Below are positions 1 to 5,468 of a stretch of 10,580 nt of DNA, in pieces. The notes beneath the pieces were generated by a model. It saw nothing but the letters and a program-made list of their open reading frames with translations, ran no database searches and had not been told where the DNA came from. Location of the stretch: contig DASTKD010000075.1 in the NCBI GenBank assembly GCA_035716135.1, positions 1 to 10,580 of the forward strand. The letters are read 5' to 3'. The stretch's first letter is position 1; each line of letters starts with the position of its first letter. The DNA is from CF-113 sp035716135. Lineage in GTDB: Bacteria; Chloroflexota; Ktedonobacteria; Ktedonobacterales; Ktedonobacteraceae. Both the position numbers and the translations under genes were made by a program.

Positions 1-2
1 AG

Positions 3-59
3 GCGCGCAACAACTGGCAAGAAGCGCAAGAGCAGGCCAAAAACAACGTCCAGAAGTAA
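3..59 (+). CDS. C-terminal end of an unidentified protein (partial)
   Basis: An open frame enters from the left edge and reaches a TAA stop at 57-59. The 18 visible residues (ARNNWQEAQEQAKNNVQK) are polar, rich in Gln, Asn, Lys and Glu, and look like the helical tail of a real protein. The stretch is too short to name a family or to prove that the frame is coding. No intrinsic terminator is visible between its stop and the convergent gene ending at 89. Confidence 0.35.
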   Translation, partial: ARNNWQEAQEQAKNNVQK

Positions 60-88
60 GGGTTACAATCACAGCAAACGTAGTCGGA

Positions 89-898
89 TTAAAAAAATTC
101 GTCGAGAAGCTGATAAAATTCTATTTTCTCGGAATCTACTGTTTGCAGGCCATATGCTTCCCATAATAACGGCTCCCAGCCCGGACCAAAATTGAAGGTT
201 AAACTTCGCGCCGCCAGCGCCAGGTCTTGATAGTGATCAGCAATGCCAGCCCGCCCCCAGTCTATGAAGCCAGCGATACGGGCTGGCGATGGTTCTATCA
301 AAATATTCGGCAAACAATAATCGCCATGAGTGAATACCACGTCCTCCACTTCTGGTCGGCTTTTGACAAGCCTCTCGAGCAGCTTCTGGGCCTGCATACC
401 TTTGCGCTGCTCATCAAAATCAGATTCGTCGACTAATCTGGCCTCGACTCGCCGTTTAGCCTGCGCAATTGTATGAGCAAGCCCGCTATCAAACGGGCAA
501 TCGTCTATCTTTACCCGGTGGATCAAGCGCAACCCCTCAGCGAGGAGGCGAACCACTGTAGGAATATCTCCGGCGAACGTCTCATTGCATGATTCCAGGC
601 CCGGAATTTCTGAAAGAAGCAAAAAAGCTCGCCTGCTATCAGTGCCGAAAGCAAGAACCTCTGGCACAGGCAGATAGCCTTGTAACCAGTTCAGATGTTC
701 TTTTTCAGCCAGTAATTCTTCTTGCCGCCAGGGAGAATCTGCAACCTTGAGATAGCAAGCGCTTCCACCAGGACGAACGATGCGAAACACCTGATCGCCA
801 GATTCGCCACTTGAGATCGTTTGCCAGCTTCCACCAGCAAGCAGCGCTTGTAAATTAGCGGGTAACTCCTGTATGTTCCTTTCCTCCTCAACCAGCAA
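89..898 (-). CDS. APH(3')-type aminoglycoside phosphotransferase
   Basis: Predicted cytoplasmic kinase transferring the ATP gamma-phosphate to the 3'-OH of kanamycin/neomycin-type aminoglycosides, or to a related small substrate. The fold's landmarks are in order (numbering from the TTG at 898): YLKV with the ATP-binding Lys51, HGDYCLPN at 191-198 with catalytic Asp193 and metal ligand Asn198, FIDWGRAGIADHYQDLALA from 211 with metal ligand Asp213, and the C-terminal LLDEFF typical of APH(3') enzymes. At 269 residues it matches the usual 260-271, so it is complete. The start is uncertain: TTG 898 directly follows a TAG stop and has no Shine-Dalgarno, whereas a near-perfect site (878-889) lies inside the frame, ahead of an ATA codon at 872-874. 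Base composition looks more AT-rich than the ilv genes, and acquisition by transfer is possible. The family is clear; the subtype and actual resistance are not. Confidence 0.88.
   Translation of the reverse strand: MLVEEERNIQELPANLQALLAGGSWQTISSGESGDQVFRIVRPGGSACYLKVADSPWRQEELLAEKEHLNWLQGYLPVPEVLAFGTDSRRAFLLLSEIPGLESCNETFAGDIPTVVRLLAEGLRLIHRVKIDDCPFDSGLAHTIAQAKRRVEARLVDESDFDEQRKGMQAQKLLERLVKSRPEVEDVVFTHGDYCLPNILIEPSPARIAGFIDWGRAGIADHYQDLALAARSLTFNFGPGWEPLLWEAYGLQTVDSEKIEFYQLLDEFF
878..889 (-). promoter_or_regulatory. Internal Shine-Dalgarno that questions the start of the phosphotransferase gene
   Basis: Read on the minus strand, 889 to 878 is GAGGAGGAAAGG, a near-ideal Shine-Dalgarno. About 8 bases beyond its GGAGG core, in the gene's frame, lies ATA (874-872, Ile9 of the longest reading), where an ATG would be expected. 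No ATG, GTG or TTG sits at a proper distance in frame. The motif suggests that the ancestral start was ATG at this codon. Confidence 0.55.
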
Positions 899-932
899 CT
901 AAACGTAGTAACGGTTCTCTCTGCTTTGTTGT

Positions 933-961
933 ATCATATTCGCAAACTCATTGACTTGCAT
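933..961 (-). promoter_or_regulatory. Possible promoter of the phosphotransferase gene
   Basis: On the minus strand a good -10 hexamer, TATGAT, lies at 938-933, about 35 bases upstream of the coding start. With a 17-base spacer the -35 would be ATGCAA (961-956), only a 3/6 match. It is a weak call supported mainly by the -10 and by its position in the divergent gap between this gene and the homoserine dehydrogenase gene. Confidence 0.3.
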
Positions 962-1001
962 CTTTCGACAACCGCACAAAATTGTAGAAAGTGATAACTA
1001 T

Positions 1002-2033
1002 ATGCAACACATTCGACTCACACTGGTCGGCTTTGGCGTCGTAGGCCAGGGCTTCGTTGAACTGCTCGCCAACAAGCAGGCATATCTTCAACGGCGTTAT
1101 GGTATCTGGCTCACGTTGGTAGGCGTCGCCAATGCCCGGCACGGCTTCATTTATCGCGCGGATGGGCTAGATCTCTCCCGGTTGCTACAATTCGCGCGGG
1201 AAGGGCGTCCACTGACAGAGCAATCCGATGTCGGACATTGGGACAGCACGTTAGAAGGATTAAACACCACCTTTACGGATATACTCGTCGAGGCATCGCC
1301 CACCAACCTGCGCGACGCGGAACCAGCCCTGAGCCATATCCGCGCCGCACTGTCAAGAAAAATCCATGTTGTCACCGCCAACAAAGGGCCGGGCGCGCTA
1401 GCTGCCCACGAACTATTTGAGTTGGCGCAACTGCATGGTGTACAGTTACGTATGGAATCAGCCGTGATGGCAGGCACACCCGTCATCAACACTATCCGTG
1501 AAGGCATGATGGGAGCCAGCATCACCTCGATACGTGGCATCCTCAACGGCACTACCAACTACATCTTGAGCGCGATGGCCTCCGGGCGCGACTATGCTGA
1601 AGTGCTGGCCGATGCCCAGGCGCAGGGGTACGCCGAAACCGACCCGACCGCCGACGTTGAAGGCTACGACGCCGTCGCCAAGACCATGATTCTGGCCGCG
1701 CTGGTCTTCAACCAACCGCTGCGCGTCGATCAGGTAGAACGCCAGGGCATCACCGCTATTACGCAGGAACAGGTGCAAGCAGCTTCCGATGCCGGAAAAC
1801 GTATCAAACTCATCGCATCTCTACGCCAATCCGTCGGTTCAGACGAACTCACAGCCAGCGTCAAACCGCTCGCCCTGCCTTTGAACGACTCACTGGCGCG
1901 TGTCGATGGCGCAATGAACGCCATCTCTATCCAGTCGGATACGCTGCCCGATGTGACAATTATAGGGCCGGGGGCCGGACGGATGGAGACAGCGCAGGGT
2001 TTGCTGGCGGATGTGCTGGCGTGTATTCGCTAG
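1002..2033 (+). CDS. hom: Homoserine dehydrogenase (short form without ACT domain)
   Basis: Cytoplasmic NAD(P)H-dependent reduction of aspartate-4-semialdehyde to homoserine, the branch point to threonine, methionine and, through threonine, isoleucine. Residues: GFGVVG at 10-15 is the dinucleotide-binding turn; VVTANKGP around 123-130 is the conserved substrate-side lysine loop; NGTTNYIL at 182-189 and GYAETDPTADVEGYDAVAK at 209-227 hold the catalytic Asp223/Lys227 pair; GPGAGRMETA near 322-331 is the usual C-terminal motif. At 343 residues it ends there, lacking the C-terminal ACT domain that gives threonine inhibition in longer versions. ATG 1002 was chosen because GFGVVG then begins at residue 10, as is usual; a TTG at 951 would add 17 unlike residues. 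The Shine-Dalgarno is weak (AGAAAG at 985-990 region). It stands alone, divergent from the phosphotransferase gene and convergent with the next gene. No convincing promoter was found. Confidence 0.93.
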   Translation: MQHIRLTLVGFGVVGQGFVELLANKQAYLQRRYGIWLTLVGVANARHGFIYRADGLDLSRLLQFAREGRPLTEQSDVGHWDSTLEGLNTTFTDILVEASPTNLRDAEPALSHIRAALSRKIHVVTANKGPGALAAHELFELAQLHGVQLRMESAVMAGTPVINTIREGMMGASITSIRGILNGTTNYILSAMASGRDYAEVLADAQAQGYAETDPTADVEGYDAVAKTMILAALVFNQPLRVDQVERQGITAITQEQVQAASDAGKRIKLIASLRQSVGSDELTASVKPLALPLNDSLARVDGAMNAISIQSDTLPDVTIIGPGAGRMETAQGLLADVLACIR

Positions 2034-2036
2034 TTG

Positions 2037-2072
2037 GGTGATAACCCTCGCTATTCTAGCAGGATTATCACC
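2037..2072. terminator. Bidirectional terminator-like hairpin between convergent genes
   Basis: GGTGATAA (2037-2044) is the exact inverse complement of TTATCACC (2065-2072). Inside it CCT/AGG (2046-2048 with 2061-2063) and GCTA/TAGC (2050-2053 with 2057-2060) continue the stem around a 3-base loop, with one mismatch and one bulge. It lies 4 bases after the homoserine dehydrogenase stop and 39 before the convergent gene's stop. The U-tract is poor on both strands, so termination strength is uncertain. Confidence 0.6.
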
Positions 2073-2111
2073 TCTAACTTAGAGAATTTCCGAAAATAGA
2101 AGCCTGACCAT

Positions 2112-2423
2112 CTAGTGGTCCTCTTCCGCATCCCCTTTCACCTCTTCCGCCATCTTATCAAAAACATTCGAAAGTTCGTGGGCAAGTGTAGCCAATCCAC
2201 GAGTGAATTCGCGTCCGGCGCTCAAGAAATGCTGCCGGGGTTCTTCCGGCAGCATAGCTACGGGCGTCATAGCCGCGTGTACACCGGTTCGGAAGAGAGC
2301 GCGAAAGAACTGCTGAGAGGACTGTCTGAGTTCATCACGATTGGATTTCTCGTCAGATGCAGATGCCTCAACATCGGGCGTTTCCGTTGCCTGCTCTGCC
2401 TGATTTTTTGTTGGGTCTACCAT
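2112..2423 (-). CDS. Small hypothetical protein, 103 residues
   Basis: I do not recognise the family. The ATG at 2423 is chosen because GGAGG (minus strand, 2435-2431) sits 7 bases upstream; a longer frame up to 2453 would swallow this site. Residues 1-35 are polar, acidic and probably disordered (TETPDVEASASDEKSN). Residues 36-92 look like two or three amphipathic helices (QQFFRALFRTGVHAAMTP, then LSAGREFTRGLATLAHELSNVF), and the tail is strongly acidic (GDAEEDH). There is no signal peptide or full membrane span. It has its own TATAAT promoter, points away from the ilv leader and shares its upstream region, so it could be co-regulated, but nothing ties its function to BCAA metabolism. The good ribosome site and promoter make it a likely real gene. 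Confidence 0.7.
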   Translation of the reverse strand: MVDPTKNQAEQATETPDVEASASDEKSNRDELRQSSQQFFRALFRTGVHAAMTPVAMLPEEPRQHFLSAGREFTRGLATLAHELSNVFDKMAEEVKGDAEEDH

Positions 2424-2477
2424 AATTTTGCCTCCACGACTGTAATAAAACAAGTATCAAGAGTAGGTACCGATGCT

Positions 2478-2505
2478 ATTATAAACGTTTTTTCCCATCT
2501 TTCAC
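2478..2505 (-). promoter_or_regulatory. Promoter of the small hypothetical gene
   Basis: On the minus strand a perfect -10 TATAAT (2483-2478) is preceded, after a 16-base spacer, by GTGAAA (2505-2500), a 4/6 match to the -35 consensus. Transcription would begin near 2471, giving a leader of about 48 bases before the ATG at 2423. It is back to back with the ilv promoter at 2538-2566. Confidence 0.6.
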
Positions 2506-2537
2506 CCCGAAATATGCGAATCTCGCGGAAATTGGGG

Positions 2538-2566
2538 TTGACAAAGGTAAAAGGCTGGTGTATGCT
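2538..2566 (+). promoter_or_regulatory. Housekeeping-type promoter of the ilv leader and operon
   Basis: TTGACA (2538-2543) is a perfect -35; after exactly 17 bases comes TATGCT (2561-2566), a 4/6 match to -10. Transcription would start near 2573, about 95 bases before the BCAA-rich ORF and about 520 before ilvB. It is the best plus-strand promoter seen in the gap, and the only one found for the operon. No operator was identified. Confidence 0.7.
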
Positions 2567-2583
2567 TTTCTACAAGCAAAGAT

Positions 2584-2644
2584 GCGTTACAGGGAACACA
2601 GCGAGGTTGCTGTTATTGGTCTCTGTGCGCGTTTTTTTATTTTA
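2584..2644 (+). terminator. Possible early terminator in the ilv leader
   Basis: ACAGGGA (2589-2595) pairs with TCTCTGT (2620-2626) with one G-U; GCG (2584-2586) pairs with CGC (2628-2630) outside it. The large loop holds a nested hairpin ACAGC/GCTGT (2598-2602 with 2609-2613). The stem is followed at once by seven T (2632-2638) and then ATTTTA. It begins about 11 bases after the predicted transcription start. It could be a first conditional terminator; the stem is only moderate and the U-run might have another role. Confidence 0.4.
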
Positions 2645-2666
2645 TCAGAGTTTGAGGGAGAGCAGC

Positions 2667-2969
2667 ATGTCAGCAACCTGGAGTACGATGCCACAGCCAG
2701 CAATGTTCGCTGGTAAAAACCGTACCCAGTGTGCGCCCTCGCACCCTCACATGTACGCGATGTGCGCCGCAACTGTCGCCATCGCAAGCATTCTACTCAT
2801 CGGAACCGGCGTCGTAACGTCGGTTTCTTTGTTTGTACTCGCGCTTAGCCTCGTCCTTCTTGCGCTTCTTGTGGTAATTATTAGCCTCATCCTTAGCGGC
2901 CTTACCGGACTTGTTGGTCTGGTAGGGCTTACAGAGGGGCTAGCCCCGGAAACGACGAAGGGAGACTAA
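2667..2969 (+). CDS. 100-residue BCAA-rich leader peptide, or small membrane protein
   Basis: The ATG at 2667 follows a strong Shine-Dalgarno, GAGGGAG (2654-2660), by 6 bases; TAA is at 2967-2969. Residues 1-36 are polar with several Met, Cys and His. Residues 37-92 hold 33 Val/Leu/Ile in 56 positions, and 17 of 22 in residues 55-76; a Gly-Leu-x series (GLTGLVGLVGLTEGL, 78-92) follows. Leucine is coded by CTT in 9 of 17 cases, whereas ilvB and ilvD favour CTG and CTC. The ORF sits between the operon's promoter and a strong intrinsic terminator before ilvB, with 42 bases between its stop and the terminator stem. This is how attenuation leaders are placed: scarcity of charged Leu/Val/Ile tRNA would stall ribosomes and alter RNA folding. 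At 100 codons it is unusually long. Alternatively it encodes one or two membrane helices (about 37-76). I recognise no family. Translation is likely; the role is inferred. Confidence 0.6.
   Translation: MSATWSTMPQPAMFAGKNRTQCAPSHPHMYAMCAATVAIASILLIGTGVVTSVSLFVLALSLVLLALLVVIISLILSGLTGLVGLVGLTEGLAPETTKGD
2936..2947 (+). promoter_or_regulatory. Perfect palindrome near the end of the BCAA-rich ORF
   Basis: GGGGCTAGCCCC is a 12-base perfect palindrome that in RNA forms GGGG/CCCC closed by a CUAG tetraloop. It covers codons 90-94 of the BCAA-rich ORF, about 20 bases before its stop. It may pause the ribosome or RNA polymerase, or compete with other leader stems. Confidence 0.4.
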
Positions 2970-3011
2970 AGGAAGCAACGACGCGACCAATACCAGAGCA
3001 GGAAACCTTAC

Positions 3012-3059
3012 AACGAGGACCTCCCAGTCGGACGGTTCTCGTTTTTTATTGTCTTTATT
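3012..3059 (+). terminator. Intrinsic terminator (probable attenuator) before ilvB
   Basis: AACGAGGACC (3012-3021) pairs with GGTTCTCGTT (3034-3043) as a 10-bp stem with one G-U. TCC/GGA (3022-3024 with 3030-3032) extends it past a one-base bulge, leaving the loop CAGTC. T3042-T3047 follow directly, then ATTGTCTTTATT. It is the strongest terminator in the window. It stands between the operon's only visible promoter and ilvB, whose Shine-Dalgarno starts at 3082, so it must be read through for the operon to be expressed. No clear antiterminator partner for 3012-3024 was found by eye. No T-box sequence (TGGNACC) is present. Confidence 0.8.
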
Positions 3060-3091
3060 CCAGCTTTTCCAATTATCTTGAAGGAGGCATT

Positions 3092-4882
3092 ATGCAAAGT
3101 ATCGCAACGATCACGCAACTGGCGGAGGAAACGCGCCGGGCGGCGGCGCATTCCGCGCATGAAGCAAGAGACGCGCGCGAACTTAGCGGCGGTCAGATCC
3201 TCTGCGAAGCGTTGATACGCGAAGGCGTCAATCTCATGTTTGGCTACCCCGGCGGCGCGATTATGCCCTTTTACGACGCGCTCACCTCGTATCCTGTTTT
3301 GCGTCATGTGCTGGTCAGGCACGAACAGGCGGCTGCCCACGCCGCCGACGGCTACGCGCGCGCCACCGGCAAAGTCGGCGTATGCGTCGCCACCAGCGGG
3401 CCGGGCGCCACCAACCTTGTCACCGGCCTGGCAACCGCTTTCATGGACTCGACGCCCATTATCGCCATCACCGGACAGGTGGCGCGTCCCTTTATCGGGC
3501 GCGACGCCTTTCAAGAAACCGACATCCTGGGCGTCACGCAGCCCATCACCAAGCACAATTTCCTGGTGAAGCGCGTCGAAGACCTGGCCGAGATCGTACA
3601 CGAAGCATTCCGGCTGGCGCGCGGCGGGCGACCCGGTCCGGTGGTGATCGACGTTCCCAAAGATGTGCAGTTCGCCAAAACCTTCTATCCGGCATCCACG
3701 CCCGTCAGTTCCATCGAGCATTATCGCATGACGCGCGTGCCGCATCCCTCTCCCGCCGCCATCGAAAAGGCCGCTCACCTGATTGACGAGGCTAAACAAC
3801 CATTGATTATGTGCGGTCATGGCGTCATCCTGTCAAACGCTTATGCGGAACTGCAAGCCTTTGCTGAGAAGACGGGCATTCCGGTCATTACAACCCTGCT
3901 GGGATTGAGCGCGTTCCCCGAAACCCATCCGCTCGCCATCGGGATGCCCGGAATGCATGGCCCCGCGCACGTCAACCGCGCCATCGGAGAGGCTGACCTG
4001 ATTATCGGGGTCGGGCTACGCTTCGACGATCGCGTCACGGGCAAAGTGAGCGAATTCGCGCCCCACGCGCGCTTCATCCACATCGACATCGATGCCTCCG
4101 AAATGCACAAGGTCAAACGCGCCGCCGTACCAATCGTGGCCGACGCGAAGGCCGCACTGGCGGAGCTGGTCGATACCGTAAAGAAAAGCGAGCATCACAC
4201 CTGGCTGGACGAAATTCGCGCGTGGGAAGCTAAAGCGAGCGAGCGTGGAGCGCAAATCGAGCGCAACCAGGACTATCCCGATCACACCTGCATTCTGGAC
4301 GCTATTCGCGCAGAGACGGGCGGCGATGCTATCATCGTCACCGACGTGGGACAGCACCAGATGTGGACGGCACAGCATTACACCTGGACGCGCCCCAACA
4401 GCCATATTACATCAGGCGGACTTGGCACTATGGGCTTCGCGCTGCCAGCCGCGATGGGCGTCAAAATGGGTGTTCCCGATGCAACGGTATGGGTCGTAGC
4501 GGGCGATGGCGGTATCCAAATGAACATTCAGGAACTGGCTACCCTCAAACAACTGGGCATCAGCGTCAAAGTAGCCATCATGAATAACGGCTATCTCGGC
4601 ATGGTGCGCCAGTGGCAGCACTTCTTCCACAACCACAACTACTCTGAGACGCCAATTACCGGACCCGATTACATCAAACTGGCTGATGCCTATGGTTTGA
4701 CGGGAATGCAAATCACGCGGCGCGAAGATGTGCAAGCCGCCGTACATAAAGCGATGGAGACCGATGGCACAGTCATTATCGATTTCGTGATCGAGTCCGA
4801 GGCCAATGTCTATCCGATGGTTGCGCCGGGGTCCGCTATCACCACCATGATTGAAGAAACAAGCGGGGAAAGTGAGGACTAA
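3092..4882 (+). CDS. ilvB: Acetolactate synthase, large (catalytic) subunit
   Basis: ThDP-dependent cytoplasmic enzyme condensing pyruvate with pyruvate (to acetolactate, for Val/Leu) or 2-ketobutyrate (for Ile); the first common BCAA step. N-terminal ThDP-binding domain about 32-200: GYPGGAIMPFYDAL at 51-64, RHEQAAAHAADGYAR with catalytic Glu78, TSGPGATN at 101-108. Central FAD-binding-type domain about 220-360. C-terminal ThDP domain from about 395: GGLGTMGFALPAAMG at 442-456, and GDGGIQMN (471-478) to NNGYLGMVRQWQ (498-509), the metal-diphosphate motif. At 596 residues it is slightly long because of about 31 extra polar N-terminal residues before SGGQILCEAL; ATG 3092 is nonetheless supported by AAGGAGG, spaced 5 bases. 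First gene of the operon; ilvN starts 7 bases after its stop, the normal partner arrangement. Expression is probably controlled by the terminator at 3012-3059. Confidence 0.97.
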   Translation: MQSIATITQLAEETRRAAAHSAHEARDARELSGGQILCEALIREGVNLMFGYPGGAIMPFYDALTSYPVLRHVLVRHEQAAAHAADGYARATGKVGVCVATSGPGATNLVTGLATAFMDSTPIIAITGQVARPFIGRDAFQETDILGVTQPITKHNFLVKRVEDLAEIVHEAFRLARGGRPGPVVIDVPKDVQFAKTFYPASTPVSSIEHYRMTRVPHPSPAAIEKAAHLIDEAKQPLIMCGHGVILSNAYAELQAFAEKTGIPVITTLLGLSAFPETHPLAIGMPGMHGPAHVNRAIGEADLIIGVGLRFDDRVTGKVSEFAPHARFIHIDIDASEMHKVKRAAVPIVADAKAALAELVDTVKKSEHHTWLDEIRAWEAKASERGAQIERNQDYPDHTCILDAIRAETGGDAIIVTDVGQHQMWTAQHYTWTRPNSHITSGGLGTMGFALPAAMGVKMGVPDATVWVVAGDGGIQMNIQELATLKQLGISVKVAIMNNGYLGMVRQWQHFFHNHNYSETPITGPDYIKLADAYGLTGMQITRREDVQAAVHKAMETDGTVIIDFVIESEANVYPMVAPGSAITTMIEETSGESED

Positions 4883-4889
4883 AGCTATC

Positions 4890-5447
4890 ATGAGCGAACA
4901 CGCGGACAATCGCAAGGCCGCTCCCTCGATGAGCGAGAGAGCAGGTCAGGCAGATGCTCCAAAGGGTACAGAGCGTTCGCATACGCTGCTGGTTCTGGCG
5001 AACAACGAGCCGGGCATGGTTGATCGTATCGTCGGGGTGCTGCGCCGCCGCCGCGCCCAGCCGCAAACCATCTCCATCGGTCAGAGCGAAATACCGAACG
5101 TCTCTCGTATCACCATCACGGTGAGTGACTCCGAAGTGGGGGTCGAACAGTTGATCGAGCAACTGCGTAAAATTGTCGATGTCCGGCACATTGTCAACCT
5201 GTCATCAGAGCAAGCCGTCGCGCGCGAACTGGCCCTCGTCAAGGTAAACGCTGCCGGGGACACCCGCGCCGAGATCATCGAAACGGGCAATCTTTTTGGA
5301 GCGCACATCGTTGACCTCGCACAAGAAACCGTCACGCTGGAAGTGACCGGCAGCGAAGAAAAAATTGAAAAGCTCGTTGCGCTCTTGCAACGCTTCGGTG
5401 TGCGCGAAATCGCCCGCACAGGTTCCGTAGCGATGACTCGCGATTAA
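4890..5447 (+). CDS. ilvN: Acetolactate synthase, small (regulatory) subunit
   Basis: Binds IlvB, raises its activity and confers valine feedback inhibition. Residues 31-104 form the ACT domain: HTLLVLANNEPGMVDRIVGVL from 31, then ISIGQSEIPNVSRITITV. The second, C-terminal domain runs from ARELALVKVNA (111) to FGVREIARTGSVAMTR (169-184), which is diagnostic of the family. At 185 residues it is somewhat longer than the common 160-175 because of a polar N-terminal tail of about 29 residues. ATG 4890 was taken: it lies just beyond the ilvB stop, with GAGG at 4873-4876 as a distant ribosome site. ATG 4929 is a reasonable alternative and would remove 13 residues of the tail. A TTG at 4851 inside ilvB is unlikely. 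Translation may be coupled to ilvB. Confidence 0.95.
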   Translation: MSEHADNRKAAPSMSERAGQADAPKGTERSHTLLVLANNEPGMVDRIVGVLRRRRAQPQTISIGQSEIPNVSRITITVSDSEVGVEQLIEQLRKIVDVRHIVNLSSEQAVARELALVKVNAAGDTRAEIIETGNLFGAHIVDLAQETVTLEVTGSEEKIEKLVALLQRFGVREIARTGSVAMTRD

Positions 5448-5468
5448 ATAGAAGGAGTACTTACACAC

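Larger units (their letters stand above)
76..909. repeat. 9-bp direct repeat flanking the phosphotransferase gene
   Basis: AAACGTAGT occurs at 76-84, five bases after the gene's stop codon, and again at 901-909, three bases before its first possible codon. Both copies have the same orientation and bracket the gene almost exactly. CAGC precedes both copies (72-75 and 893-896) and CGG follows both, with small gaps at the second. It resembles a target-site duplication or a recombination scar, but no terminal inverted repeats or transposase are seen. Confidence 0.45.

Noticed and set aside
951..982. TTGACT (951-956) with CAAAAT (977-982) as a promoter for the homoserine dehydrogenase gene
   Set aside because: The spacer would be 20 bases and the -10 match is only partial.
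951..1001. TTG at 951 as the start of the homoserine dehydrogenase gene
   Set aside because: It would add 17 residues before the nucleotide-binding fold that other family members lack; ATG 1002 places the motif normally.
2115..2666. Upstream extension of the BCAA-rich frame to 2115, giving a 284-residue protein
   Set aside because: The first part is the complement of the small minus-strand gene and crosses the promoter at 2538-2566; the strong Shine-Dalgarno at 2654-2660 marks ATG 2667 as the start.
2573..3060. T-box riboswitch in the ilv leader
   Set aside because: T-boxes often control ilv operons, but no TGGNACC T-box sequence or recognisable Stem I motifs could be found near the terminator.
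3008..3820. 270-codon minus-strand frame covering the attenuator and the start of ilvB
   Set aside because: Low-complexity Gly/Arg/His-rich translation opposite a certain gene; a typical GC-rich shadow.
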